From: Perognathus longimembris pacificus
Lineage: Eukaryota; Chordata; Mammalia; Rodentia; Heteromyidae
Direction: 5' to 3'
Assembly (NCBI RefSeq): GCF_023159225.1
Contig: NC_063167.1
Location: 72,851,798 to 72,915,797, forward strand
Length of the DNA: 64,000 nt
A program made the position numbers and the translations under genes. The notes beneath the pieces were generated by a model. The model did no database searches, was not told the DNA's origin, and worked only from the letters and a program-made list of their open reading frames with translations. Every line of letters begins with the position of its first letter. Within the stretch, counting starts at the first letter, position 1. Positions 43,683 to 54,717 of this stretch are shown piece after piece.

Positions 43683-43906
43683 TATTGGGTGCCAGTTGCT
43701 CATGCCTGCAATCCCAGCTCTTCAGGAAACTGGGATATGAGAGCAGTGGTTCTAAGCCAGCTCAGGAAGATTCTTAGGTACAATTAACCAGCAAAAAGCC
43801 AGAAATGGAGCTATGGTTCAAGTGGTAGTGTTAGTCTTGAGTTGGGGGGAGGGGTTGAAGCACAAGCAAAAGGCCCAGTTCAAACCCCAGTACCAGTACA
43901 CACAAA
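43683..43906 (+). mobile_element. B1-ID composite SINE
   Basis: Forward copy with deletions in the linker. Confidence 0.82.
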
Positions 43907-44205
43907 AAGGCAAGTACTTCTATCACTAAGAAGGGAAAGAACCCCATTTTTTGCTCAAATAGCACCAAGATGACTGCACATTTATGCACTTATGGCTTCC
44001 CCCTCCCTTTTTTTGTAAAACAAATCTGCCCTAATTATAGAATTTCATGATATTTCACTACCTATAATGACCTAGCTCACCCTAAAAGGATTCACTTACA
44101 ATTCAATTAAACAACCAAGGAGAACAAATGTTACTATAAACATGTGTTTAAGTAAGATACAATGTGTATAATTAGATACAACACACATCCATATCTTAAC
44201 CTTGG

Positions 44206-44224
44206 TTTGCATGATAATGCAAAT
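44206..44224. promoter_or_regulatory. Inverted octamer (POU-type) motif pair
   Basis: TTTGCAT and ATGCAAAT face each other across GATA. ATGCAAAT is the octamer bound by POU factors. Function here is unknown. Confidence 0.4.
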
Positions 44225-44422
44225 AGGTCATTTGAGGCTACAGAGACTATCTGAGATTAAGTGACCTTTAATTCCTGCCAAGTGGCAAAGTATGATTTTG
44301 TGATCTGAATAAAAAATGAACACCACTGCATTTCATCCAAATGTTTGCAAGAATCCAGCTGTTTGATGTCAGGTAGACAAAACACCCAGATAACCAGAAG
44401 AGGCATTTTGTTTTCATTTCAG

Positions 44423-44453
44423 AGGATTTTTGCATTGAGTTTACTTAGCAAAG
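44423..44453 (+). other. Possible micro-exon
   Basis: A 31-base stretch between a strong acceptor (TTTTGTTTTCATTTCAG, cut at 44422/44423) and a strong donor (AAAG|GTAAGC, cut at 44453/44454). There is no independent evidence of transcription. Confidence 0.25.
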
Positions 44454-44599
44454 GTAAGCCACTTACTCAATATTTGTGACAAAAATCTTCAGGATATACC
44501 AGCAAGAAAGTTTAGAGTCTTGTCACTTTACTATGAGTGGCTGCTGCTCCCCTGAAAGCTCTGGACACATGAGCTAAAAGAATTTCAACTAAGTTCAAG

Positions 44600-44666
44600 T
44601 AGCGAGCTGGCCTTGAAAGAGAAAGCTCAAGGACAGCACCCTGGACCTGCGTTCAAGCCCAGTAGC

Positions 44667-44717
<51 letters not shown>
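44600..44717 (+). mobile_element. ID half of a composite SINE with (CA)n tail
   Basis: SINE piece at 44600-44667, then about 25 CA repeats (44668-44717). Confidence 0.8.
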
Positions 44718-44720
<3 letters not shown>

Positions 44721-44877
44721 GTTCAGTTATGTTATCTCCATTTTCTGGGTTTCTGCCTCCCTCACTGCCCCACCTCTCTGCCAACCAGGAGTCTCTGTCA
44801 ACCTGAGAAAAGTGAACTCCTGGTTCACAGGATTGGACATTGTAGTTTTTTCATGAGTTTGTTTATATATTTGTTTA

Positions 44878-44879
<2 letters not shown>

Positions 44880-44912
<33 letters not shown>
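44880..44912. repeat. (GT)n microsatellite
   Basis: Lies just before the reverse composite SINE at 44926. Confidence 0.93.
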
Positions 44913-44913
<1 letters not shown>

Positions 44914-44925
44914 ACAGATACACAC

Positions 44926-45144
44926 CAGTACTGGGGCTTGAACTCAGGGTTTTGTGCTCTTGCTTAACTTTTTTACTCAATCCCGGGGCTCTACCACTTG
45001 AACCACAGCTCCACTTGTGGCTTTTTGCAGGTTAATTGTAGAACCTTATAGACTTTCTTACCCAGGTTGGCATCAAGCCATTATCCTCAGATCTCAGTCT
45101 CCTGAGTAGCTGGGAGTAGAGGCCTGAGCCAGCCGCACCTGGCT
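44926..45144 (-). mobile_element. B1-ID composite SINE
   Basis: Full-length reverse copy. Confidence 0.87.
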
Positions 45145-45655
45145 GGTCTTGGATATGGATGATGCTTTGGGTCACAGGGATTGCTGCGTCTCTGATTGCT
45201 CTGTTTCAGACACAACCATCTGGGCTAAGAGCTAAATTCCCTGCCATCCTAAGGTGTGATCGCAGTACTGGCGATCACAGCCACCATTTATTCTCCCTTT
45301 GCCCTGGTCCACAACCCAACTCATCTAAGTTTGACTGGGACTCACAGGCCTGGCTGAGGTGACTTATGCTGACCAAACGTCCTGTCCACACACCCATAAA
45401 TCTAAACACAGTCCTTGGCTTGCAGCAAGAGCTCCTCTGGGCAGAGCCCTGAGCTGTTTGCAAAGCAGTGTTTTTGACTCTGTCTTTTCTTTGCCTTGAC
45501 TCCTCCCATTGAGGCCCTGGCCCCAGTACCTAATCACCACTCACCTGGTACCTCTTGCCAAGATGTCTCCAGTTTGACTAGTCTGTATATAAGTGTGCTT
45601 CTATTTTTATTATGATGGTTGTTGTTAGTGTGTGTATGGGAGGAGGGGTGCATGC
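45145..45655. other. Intergenic, no gene seen
   Basis: About 500 bp of unique-looking sequence. Confidence 0.5.
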
Positions 45656-45862
45656 GCCAATACTGGGGTTTAAACTCAATGCCTTGCATTCTTACTTAGC
45701 TTTTCTTCAACACTGGTGCTCTACCACTTGAGCCAGACTTCCACTTCTGGCTTTCTTGCTGGTTAAAAAAGGTTTCTGCCCAGGCTTGCTTTGAACTGCA
45801 ATCCTCCGATCTCAGCCTCCTGAGTGGCTGGGATTACAGGTGTGAGCCACCAATCGCCTGCT
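45656..45862 (-). mobile_element. B1-ID composite SINE
   Basis: Reverse copy with a deletion in the linker. Confidence 0.85.
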
Positions 45863-46562
45863 CCTCAAGCATCTTCCTCGGCCATTCTTCCTGGCTTTTA
45901 TCCCCCAGCATCCATGGCCTTGTCTTCTTTTACTTCTGTCTCCCTGGCGCTCCTGCAGGCTGTGTGATCACAACTCCAGCTCTGCCTGAGTCTACACAGC
46001 GTGCCCAGGAGACTGGTTCTAAATGAAAGTCCCTATGTGACTTTGAGGAATGTATAACACCTCCCCGAGCCCCAATATCCTAATCTTAACATGGCAGTGT
46101 TGGACTAAATGGGGTCTGAGGTCCCCTCCAGTTCTAGAATTACACACTCTCTCTAATGCTGCTAAATGGCTGCCCTCCAAGCTTCCTGAGTTCATGATTC
46201 TCTCCAGTTTATTATGCAAGGGGTTGGGGTGAAAATAAAATAAAGCTCCAGGCCTAGTATCTTGGAAATGATAAAAATGTATCTGTTGCCTTTCTCAGGT
46301 TCAGGAGTCTCCCCCCACCCTCCTTCTCATCTGTGTCGAATTTAAAACTCTAGTTTAAACATACACATTGTGACAGAGTTGTCACTGCCTCACACTGTGT
46401 AATAAAAACAGAAACTGGTGCAGGTAGGCTCAGCACCCCCGGAGATGCACAAGGAAAGCTGCTCCCAGCCCAGGATGGGAGGTGCAGAGCAGGAAGCTGC
46501 CCGGAGCACCCACCCAGGGGAGTGAAAGCAGAGCTGGGGAAAGAAAGAAAAAGAGCCAGGGA
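45863..46562. other. Intergenic with MIR-like remains, no gene seen
   Basis: About 46030-46145 follows the order of an old MIR-type repeat, including GGTCTGAGGTCCCCTCCAGT. Confidence 0.45.
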
Positions 46563-46822
46563 GCCAAGCACCAGTGATTTCTACCTGTAATCCCAGCCAC
46601 ACATGAAGCTGGAGATCTGAGGATTGCAGTTCAAACTCAGCCCAAGCAGGAAAGTCCCTGAGATTTATCTCCAAAGAATCAGCAAAAAGCTTGAAATGGA
46701 GGTGGGGCTCAAGTGTAGAGTGCTGGCCTGGAGGATGGCCAAGCCAGAGTGTGAGGCTCTGAGTTCAAGAGCCAGTAGCAACTATGCACACGCACACGCA
46801 GACACACACACACACACACACA
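46563..46822 (+). mobile_element. B1-ID composite SINE with (CA)n tail
   Basis: Forward copy (46563-46787) followed by an interrupted CA tract. Confidence 0.85.
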
Positions 46823-47007
46823 TGAATGCATGAATGAATGCATAGATGGATAAGGAATGCTGAGACATGGAGAATCTGACCGAGTTTTCTGACTTGACAC
46901 TTGGTAGATGGATGGATAATCCTACGAGGACTGAGGTAGGAAATCTGGATGTAGAGGCAGGTTTTGTGGAAGCTTTGGGTTATCAGCTCCATGCTGATGG
47001 TTCTTTC

Positions 47008-47009
<2 letters not shown>

Positions 47010-47089
<80 letters not shown>
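47010..47089. repeat. (CT)n-(GT)n compound microsatellite
   Basis: CT repeats to 47044, then about 22 GT repeats, abutting a reverse composite SINE. Confidence 0.95.
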
Positions 47090-47090
<1 letters not shown>

Positions 47091-47304
47091 GGGGCTTGAA
47101 TTCAGGGCCTAGGCACTTTCCCTTAGCTCTTTTGTTTAAGGCTTGTGCTCTACCATTTGAGCCACAGTCCCACTTCCGGTTTTCTGGTGGTTCATTGGAG
47201 ATGAGAGCCTCACACTTTCCTACCCAGGCTGGCTTTGAACCTCAATTCTCAGATGTCAGCTTCCCCAGTAGCTAGGAAGACAGGCATGAGCCACCAGGGC
47301 CCAG
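47090..47304 (-). mobile_element. B1-ID composite SINE
   Basis: Full-length reverse copy. Confidence 0.87.
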
Positions 47305-47790
47305 CTTGATGGAAACTTCTCAGGGGAGGAAAAGCCCTATCCTGCCAGGTTGCACGGTGCCACCCCTCTCTGCATCTACTTGAATCTTTGGGAAGAAGAT
47401 TCTCCAAAACTCAGTGACTGAAGGCCTGTGCGGGGGCTGGGCTCCGGAGACCCACTGGAGCCGAGGCTATGTGCTCAGAGGATTCCTTTGGGCTTTGGAA
47501 GGGACGCCCCACAGGGAAGTCCTTGCAGCCTCGAGCTGCGCCTTCCTAACACGCAGGCCTGGGCGACCTCACTTACCAAGGTGCGGTGGAAGGCTGGGAA
47601 GGCCGTCCTCCTGCCGGTGGGAATGGAATCCGGGAAGAAGAAGGAGGGAAGATGGGAGGAAGAGGAGGCAGGAAAAGAGATGCCTCTTGGGTCACAGCTG
47701 CAGAGATGGGGGCAGAGAGGCCCTCATCTCTGGGGATACCAGGCTGGGAACCAGTACCCAGGAGGAAGAGGAGAGAAGGGATTCCAAGTG
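47305..47790. other. GC-rich intergenic stretch, no gene recognised
   Basis: It has overlapping forward frames of 76-144 codons in all three phases (47414-47859), typical of GC- and purine-rich DNA rather than a gene. Confidence 0.4.
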
Positions 47791-47953
47791 GCAGGGGCCA
47801 TGGCTCACACCTGTAACCCTGGCTACTCAGGAGGCAGAGATGGGATGATCATGGTTTGAAGCCAGCATGGGCAGCAAAGTCCAGGAGACTCTTATCTTCA
47901 TGAACCAATGAAAAGTTGAAAGTGATGGTGTGGCTCAATTGTGGGGCACCCTC

Positions 47954-48261
47954 TGAGGTGCCGGACTCTGAAGTCAGGCCCCACCACGTGAACCCCATTT
48001 TAGAATCGAACCCTGAGCCAATCAGATTTGTACCTGTGTTCTAATCTTGCTTGCACACCTGATTGTTGTAACCTTGTTCTTTGCCTTTATAAGCCCTGTG
48101 TAATCACAGCTCGGGGCTTCCTCCTAACCTCCGCTGTGTCGGTGGGTAGGACGAGGCCCGAGTTGGCACCTCGTTAAATAAAGCCTTGCCTTGCTTTTGC
48201 ATTTCGGAGTGTCTGAATCTCGGTGGTCTTCTTGGGGGTGGTCTTGCAACTTGGCACAACA
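47954..48261 (+). mobile_element. 5' LTR of a gammaretrovirus-like provirus (308 bp)
   Basis: TG...CA ends. U3 has a CCAAT box (GAGCCAATCAG) and a TATA-like TTTATAAG. An AATAAA signal follows in R. It differs from the 3' LTR at only two sites, both C to G. The promoter and poly(A) signals look complete, so the LTR could drive or end transcripts. Confidence 0.93.
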
Positions 48262-48263
48262 TT

Positions 48264-48281
48264 TGGGGTTTCGTCCGGGAT
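48264..48281 (+). other. Retroviral primer-binding site (tRNA-Pro type)
   Basis: TGGGGTTTCGTCCGGGAT lies two bases after the LTR, the spacing usual in gammaretroviruses. Confidence 0.8.
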
Positions 48282-48865
48282 AGCCCCAGAGACCCCGAGA
48301 TCCCAGACTCCGAAGGTAAGAAAACAGCACTGTTCATTTGTCTTGTCCTGTAATTTGTCTGTTTTGCTTTTGCTTGTAGGGTGCAAGTCAGTTTGGTTTT
48401 TGGCCGGAACTGACCAGGAGGACCTCCTAAACGAGACTCAACCCGCCCACCTTGTACTTGGGTCTGCTCCTTCTGCTTATCTGGCAGGAGGTTGTGGGCC
48501 AACTTGGGAGATCTCCAACTCGTAACTTTTCTTAGGCCTGTGTGTTTTCCTCCTTTTGTATTAATTGTTTTGTTTTTGTAGCCTTTTGGAAGAAATTTGG
48601 AAGTAAAATTGTCCTAAATAATTATTGCAAAGTGAGAAAAGGAGAATTATGGCTACCAAAATGTTTAATTGCCATTCCAGCTTCTTTGTAGGTTTTTTTG
48701 TAACAGTTTCCAGCAGGCCCACAGAGAAGCACAGGTGATTCCTACAAGTTTGTCAAGATCTAATACTGACCCTTAATAAGTTCCAGGTAAGAGAGCATGC
48801 TTAAAAACTACTTCTGTGTGGACCACCTTGTTGCTTATAATTGGAGTAAAGTGGCCCCTTATAAG

Positions 48866-49047
48866 ACTCATTGATCTGAATCTGCGGTTCGAAGCCAGCC
48901 CGGGCAAAGAAAGGTCCCTGTGAGAGGCTTGTCTCTAATCAGCCAGCAGAGTGCTGGGAATGGAGTAGTGTGGAGCTCAAAAGTGGTACGGTGCTAGTCT
49001 TGAGCTGGAGAGCTGAGGGACAGCACTCAGGCCCTGAGTCCAAGTCG
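48866..49047 (+). mobile_element. Composite SINE piece carried inside the provirus
   Basis: Part of the B1 head, the linker and the ID half, from GATCTGAATCTGCGGTTCGA to the CCCTGAGTCCAAG region. No A tail and no visible duplication. It may be a fixed part of this element family rather than a later insertion. Confidence 0.7.
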
Positions 49048-49408
49048 AAAGTCACTCCTCCTGGGACAAAAGTGATGGAGCATCCAGAGGCAGTAAGCCA
49101 CTGCTTGGATGGCAGAGATGGTGTCAGATCCTAGAGTCACTACTGTTGGCCTTTCAAAAGTTAAAGCCGGGAAGTCCTAGAAGAATAGTTCATAAGCATG
49201 CCTTTCCAATGCCCATGTCTGTCTACTGGGCAGGAATTTGCCAGTCATCTGTGATAGTGGTTAGTAAGGGTAAGTTTGTCAAATGAGAGGATAGATTAAA
49301 ATCTCACCCCCCGCATTTACTCAAAGCCCTGACTGGCAGTGAGAATTTTAAGCTCATACATCTGTTTAGTAAAGAAAGCTTGTAGACCTGAGATTGTGTC
49401 CTTATTGA

Positions 49409-49528
49409 GATCTGTTAAAGGCCTGTCAGCTTGCCAATGCCCCCAATCAACAGATTACTAAAGGAGCTCGCCTCTGTGGGAATAGGCCAGGTGTGTATTG
49501 GGAAGTAGATTTCACAGAAATTACAAAA
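49409..49528 (+). pseudogene. Integrase-like pol remnant
   Basis: About 40 in-frame codons resemble the N-terminal part of gammaretroviral integrase, where the zinc-binding domain meets the catalytic core. The flanking pol sequence is missing and the frame soon ends. It is not functional. Confidence 0.65.
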
Positions 49529-49908
49529 AGAAAGTTAGACTGAATATTGTTATAATTTTCTTTTTGCCTTCTTTCCTTACTACCCTGGCTAGTGTTAATG
49601 TTATTTTGGCAGCTCACTCCAAAGAGGTGAATCCTGCAGTCCCTTGGTAAAGTAGACTAAGGTTATAGGTTCCTGGCTAGGTAAGGTCAACGCCCCTGAG
49701 TCAGCCTGAAGAAATTACAGAAGATGGATGATCTTCACCCATCAGCCCCCCTTTAAAACCGAGGGACCAGAGTTATTTTCGGATACTACTTTTGGCCCTA
49801 CTGGCCCATGCCTTACCTCTATATCATCCCCTAGACATGCAAGCCATTGAAATGGACAGAATGGAGCCATGATTGGCTCCCAAGGTACCAAAAAGAAAAA
49901 GGGGGAAA

Positions 49909-50216
49909 TGAGGTGCCGGACTCTGAAGTCAGGCCCCACCACGTGAACCCCATTTTAGAATCGAACCCTGAGCCAATCAGATTTGTACCTGTGTTCTAAT
50001 CTTGCTTGCACAGCTGATTGTTGTAACCTTGTTCTTTGCCTTTATAAGCCCTGTGTAATCACAGCTCGGGGCTTCCTCCTAACCTCCGCTGTGTCGGTGG
50101 GTAGGACGAGGCCCGAGTTGGCAGCTCGTTAAATAAAGCCTTGCCTTGCTTTTGCATTTCGGAGTGTCTGAATCTCGGTGGTCTTCTTGGGGGTGGTCTT
50201 GCAACTTGGCACAACA
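49909..50216 (+). mobile_element. 3' LTR of a gammaretrovirus-like provirus (308 bp)
   Basis: Same length as the 5' LTR and two differences. The flanks share only CTC (47951-47953 and 50217-50219), so the duplication is short or has mutated. Confidence 0.93.
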
Positions 50217-50295
50217 CTCCTTGAGCAAAAAAAGCTCATCAGGAGCAAGATGCCTTGAGTTCAAGTCCCAGTATCAACAGAGAGAGAGAGAGAGA

Positions 50296-50982
50296 CTTGA
50301 TCTTATTTAATTAAATATGGATGGTGGCAAGAAGCCAGGGGAGGGGAGGGCTGACAACAGAGGGACCATGGGTGGGGAGACTTCTGAGAAGAGGGCATGT
50401 GGAATCCAAGGACTGGGGATACAGATTAGCTGAAATAGCTGGGGTGCCTCTCTCACTGTATATGGAAAAGGAAAAGGTGGGCTCAGATGCGGAACTAACA
50501 AGACACTAGACCATAGATTACTCCTACCCTAGCATCTTGTGATTCCATGAAATTAAATTGCCTTGGTGTCACTGGCTGGATAGATCCCCTCTCCTTAGTG
50601 AAGCTTTAACCCAAACAAATGAATCTTTCATGAGAAACTCAGGCTCCAGGAGCCCTGCCAGTGGGGCAGTAAGAACTTCCCAGTACCCCTTCCCCTTAAT
50701 TTCTTCCCACAAGGATCAGGGATTGGTGAAACAGGATGAGGATGACCAGCTGCCAGAGACCAGAGCAAGAGCGCAGAGCTACTGAGCGCTGGAACCAGAG
50801 TAAAAATCTGGCTCTACAAAATCCCAAATTCAGCTTTCCAACATAAAACATCAAGCTCAGGGCTGAACACATAGCCATCAGTATCAAGTGGTTATTACTG
50901 ATATTTATTGCTGAAGTGTATTCTAAAGTTTCTGATAATGAACCCATACCTCACAAGGAATCAATATTGAAAGCACATTATA
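50296..50982. other. Intergenic, no gene seen
   Basis: About 690 bp without a recognised repeat. Frames of 60-80 codons have no features. Confidence 0.5.
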
Positions 50983-51213
50983 GCTGGGTGCTGATGGCTC
51001 ACGCCTGTCATCCTAGCTGCTCAGTAGACTGAGATCTGAGGATCATAGTTCAAAGCCAGCCCAGGCTGAGAAATCCAAGAGACACCTCAAATTAACCAGC
51101 AGAAAGCTGGAAGTAGAGCTGTGGCTCAAGTGGTAGAGTACTAGTCTTGAGAGAAAAAGCTAAGGGACAGTGTACAGGCTCTGAGTTTAAACCCCAATAC
51201 TGTAACAAAAAGT
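50983..51213 (+). mobile_element. B1-ID composite SINE
   Basis: Full-length forward copy; together with the next entry it forms an inverted SINE pair. Confidence 0.88.
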
Positions 51214-51227
51214 GTTTTTGTTGTTGT

Positions 51228-51454
51228 TTGTCATCAGTGGGGCTTAAACTGAGGGCCTGGGCACTGTCCTTGAGCTCTTTGGCTCAAGGCTAGAACTCTA
51301 TCATTTTGAGCCACAACTCCACTTCAGATTTTCTGGCTGTTATTTGAAGAGGCTCACATACTTTCCTGCCCGGGCTGGCTTTAAACCATGATCCTCAGAT
51401 CTCAGCTCCCAAAGTAGCTAGGATTATAGGCATGAAACACTGGGATTGGCTAAA
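51228..51454 (-). mobile_element. B1-ID composite SINE
   Basis: Full-length reverse copy only 14 bp from a forward copy, tail to tail. Confidence 0.88.
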
Positions 51455-52177
51455 ACAAAATTTTTTAAGTTTTATAAATTCCCTTGTCCTGGCTTTAGTA
51501 CTACTACTTATTATTATCAAATTGTCTTGAGCTGAGATAATTACATTATTCTCATTTGGGGTATTCAGAGGTCAAACAACCTCAAGTCCAGATGACTGTG
51601 AATGTAACTCTAATAGGTTCTGAGCAATTATCTCCTTCTAGTTCCCTAAGGCAGAACAACCAGAGCCCTGGAGCTAGGCTGATAAGAAATCCTTTCCTAA
51701 GTACCCCTCTCAGAAGCAGTTTAAATTGAACTCACGACTGGTTAGAGCAGAGAATTACTGAGCTGTAGCTCGCAGCTGCTGCCTGGGCAGGCTTCTCAGC
51801 AGACCTGATTGCTGCTGGGTGCCCAGGACCTTTCCTTCTGCCTAGTAAACTCATGTTCCAGGCAGCAGGCATGGCCAATAGGAGAGCTAGTCTTGGGGTG
51901 TAGTTTCTCTCTAGGGTTTGCTACGCCTCCTCTGATCCAGTCCTGGGGGAGAAGTTGGCTCATTGTTTATCCCAACTAGTTACTCCCACTGGCAACCCTC
52001 TTTCCGCTCTGGTGAGCTTCAAGCTACACTCAGAAGCCAATCTCACACAGCCCACAGCAGATGGAGCAGCTCTAGTGTTAGTTTACCATGTTCTTGCTGT
52101 AGTACATTCGGTCCTCAGGCTTTTCTCAGACAGAGTTTTCTAAGCTCCCTTCCACATCCAGAATAGAAGGAAGAAGA
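51455..52177. other. Intergenic, no gene seen
   Basis: About 720 bp without recognised repeats. Confidence 0.5.
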
Positions 52178-52414
52178 GCTGGGCACTGGGTGCTCACATC
52201 TGTAATTCTAGCTACTCAGGAGGCTGAGATCTGAGGATCACAGTTGTAAGCCAAATCAGGCAGGCAAGAAAGTCTGTGAGACTCTTATCTCCAACGGACC
52301 ATCCAAAAGCCTAAAGAAGTGTGGTTCAAGTGGTAGAGCACCAGCCTTGAGTGAACAACCTAAGGGACAGAAATCAGGCCCCAAGTTCAAGCTCCATTAC
52401 ACACATACGCACAC

Positions 52415-52456
<42 letters not shown>
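52178..52456 (+). mobile_element. B1-ID composite SINE with (CA)n tail
   Basis: Forward copy (52178-52398), then CA repeats to 52456. Confidence 0.87.
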
Positions 52457-52460
<4 letters not shown>

Positions 52461-52466
52461 CCACAA

Positions 52467-52590
52467 AGAAGAACATGAAGGAGAAGAAGGAGGAAGCAGA
52501 GAGGAAGGAGGAGGAAGGAGGTTGGAGGAGAATGAGGAGGAGGATGAAAAAGAAGAGGAAGAAGAGGAGGAAGAGAAGGAGGAAGAAAGA
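52467..52590. repeat. GGA/GAA-rich purine tract
   Basis: About 120 bp of plus-strand purines directly after a CA tract. Confidence 0.9.
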
Positions 52591-52720
52591 AAAACACAAA
52601 ATGAGTTTTGTCCCACTAAAATAGCACTTGTATTATTTATTAAACATATACTTTGTTCCTAATAAACACTCAATGACTTTCATCTTTGGGGTACTTAGCA
52701 AAATATAATTTTTTTAATCT

Positions 52721-52952
52721 GTGCCAGTACTGGTGCTTGAACTCAGGGCCTAGGGGCCATCCTTTAGCATTTTTGTTCAAGAGTGGTGCTTTAACACTTG
52801 AGCAACTTTTCCAATTCCAGCCTTTTGGTGGCTCACTAGATATAAGAGCCTCACATAGACTTTCCTGCTGGGCCTGGCCTCAAATCTAGATCCTCAGATC
52901 CTTGTCTCTTGAGTAGCTAGGATTACAGATGTGAGCTACTGGCACCCAGCTT
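52721..52952 (-). mobile_element. B1-ID composite SINE
   Basis: Full-length, diverged reverse copy. Confidence 0.85.
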
Positions 52953-53508
52953 AGGAATGTATGACTAGGGCTGGACTTCCTCCCTTGGGGCCTATGTGTG
53001 GCTCACACATGTGTCTCATAACAACATTTACACAACTACAGCTAAACATTGGTTCATCCATTCCAAGAGCAATTATACATTGGAACCCCAAACAGGCAAA
53101 CAGGCAAATCTCTTTGATTGTCCTTTATCAGTAAGTCAGGACCCTTCAAAAGCATCTCATAGATTTTTGGGTAGAAATTAAGAGCTTCATCACAACTTAG
53201 TTGCCAAGAGAAAGCAAAAATAACTATGCCTTAAAAATAGATTACGGTCTTGCAGTATTTAGTCTGGTGGGTGCTTCCAGCATGACCATTCTCCGGGCTT
53301 TCCCACACGTGAGAGTCTGTACCTGGAAAGCAATGCCTAGTGGTGCTCACTTCTCCTGAAATGGCAGAGGCATTTCTACTCACAGCAAACATGGTTTATT
53401 TTTACCTATAGCCTCTCACTGGAGTTCAGAACTTTGAATGTCTTACTGATACATATTTTTTTAGGTTCATTGTATTCCCTTAAACAATTTTTGCTGGTTA
53501 AAAAAAGG

Positions 53509-53510
<2 letters not shown>
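52953..53510. other. Intergenic, no gene seen
   Basis: About 560 bp without recognised repeats. Confidence 0.5.
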
Positions 53511-53555
<45 letters not shown>

Positions 53556-53788
53556 CTGGTGCTGGGGCTTGAACTCAGGGCCTGGACACTGTCCCTAAGC
53601 TCTTTTTCTTGAGGACAGCACTCTACTACTTGAGCCCCCAGATCCACTTCTGGCTTTTTTTGTGTGTGTGTGGTATTTTGAAGATAAGATTCTGAAGGAC
53701 CTTCCTGCCCTAGCTGACTTTGAACTGTGATCCTTAGATCTCAGCCTCCTGAGCAGCTGGGATTACAAGTGTGAGCCACCAGCTCCAG
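53511..53788 (-). mobile_element. (GT)n and B1-ID composite SINE
   Basis: GT tract at 53511-53555 sits at the tail of the reverse SINE (53556-53788), which has a second short TG run in its linker. Confidence 0.87.
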
Positions 53789-54010
53789 GATTCCCAATGA
53801 AACTCTTTGCCCATCTCTTGGAGTTTGGGGAAAAATTAGTGGCTTACCAGATGCCTGGTTCTCTTTTGCTTTTCGATATGGGTGCTTTTGGTCCTCCTTA
53901 ATGATCTTTGCTGATTGATACCTCCGAGGAGAAGAACATGGCATGCATTTGTTTTGTGTTCTGTTGTTGTTTTAGTTTAGTTTTTTTTTTTGTTTTGGTT
54001 TGGTTTTTTA

Positions 54011-54192
54011 GTGCTGATACTTAGGTTTTTTTGCTCAAGGTCAATACTCCATCACTTGAGCCAAGGCTCCACTTTGAGCTCTTTGGTAGTTAATTGGAGA
54101 TAAGAATCTGCCTTGGCTGGCTCTGAAACATGATCCTCAGATCTCAGCCTTCTGAGTAGCTAGGATGACAGGTGTGACCCATCAGTGCTAGA
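54011..54192 (-). mobile_element. B1-ID composite SINE, shortened
   Basis: Reverse copy lacking part of the ID half. Confidence 0.82.
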
Positions 54193-54326
54193 CTGTTTGT
54201 TAGTTGATTGGTTAATTGATTGAGGTAATGTCTCACTATGTAGCCCAGGTTGGCCTTGAGCTCCTTGATCCTGCTGTCTCAATCTCTGGGATGCTGGAAT
54301 TATAGGCAGGTACCACTCTGCCCAGC
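54193..54326 (-). mobile_element. B1 monomer
   Basis: TCTCACTATGTAGCCCAGG and CACTCTGCCCAGC are typical of a stand-alone B1, without an ID half. Confidence 0.8.
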
Positions 54327-54599
54327 TAGAAGATGAAATTTAAGCTAATAATTTTTAAGTCCTAAAACATGTCACTCTGCATTTCTCACATGCTTGAACT
54401 CTACTGTAGATTGCCTCAAGGAGTCTTTCCAAGTAATATTTTTACATAATAGCATCATTTCTCTAAGATACCTCATATAAAAATGTTTTCCTTGAATATT
54501 TATGTTTATAGACTCACAATTCAAGTGGAGACCTAATAAAGACAAATGAGTGATAATACAAACAGTGTGTCCCTTCAATTATCTGCGGATCTAAAACAT

Positions 54600-54705
54600 G
54601 TATGAGACCAGGAGACTGCGGTCAAACAGTAGCAAGTTTGAGCCTCTTTTATTTATGAACTGTGCCACCTTGGGCTAAGCACTTAACCTCAGCAAGGTAA
54701 AATAA
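54600..54705 (+). repeat. MIR-like ancient SINE fragment
   Basis: Contains GTGCCACCTTGGGCTAAGCA and ACTTAACCTCAGC in MIR order. Confidence 0.5.
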
Positions 54706-54717
54706 GAACAAATTCAC

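Larger units (their letters stand above)
43907..44599. other. Repeat-free AT-rich block
   Basis: About 690 bp without any SINE. It contains the octamer palindrome at 44206-44224 and the splice-flanked 31-mer at 44423-44453. No gene is recognised. Confidence 0.5.
48262..49908 (+). mobile_element. Internal region of deleted gammaretrovirus-like provirus
   Basis: It starts with two bases and then a primer-binding site (48264-48281) that fits a tRNA-Pro site with two mismatches. A leader with a GGTAAG donor near 48315 follows. Only 1.65 kb remains. The one readable coding trace is an integrase-like stretch of about 40 codons (49409-49528) with a Cys of the zinc site and the WEVDF motif. No gag, protease, reverse transcriptase or envelope gene is intact. 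A polypurine tract (about 49891-49908) abuts the 3' LTR. It must have moved with help from another element. Confidence 0.85.
47791..50282 (+). mobile_element. B1-ID composite SINE split by a provirus
   Basis: Head and linker at 47791-47953; the ID half resumes at 50217 (CTCCTTGAGC) and ends near 50282 with a GA-repeat tail. The provirus lies between. Confidence 0.85.

Noticed and set aside
47414..47859. Overlapping 76-144 codon frames in three phases
   Set aside because: Open frames in all phases of purine- and GC-rich DNA, running into a SINE, do not support a gene.
48223..48525. 100-codon frame in the provirus leader
   Set aside because: It spans the LTR end, primer site and leader; no viral protein is expected there.
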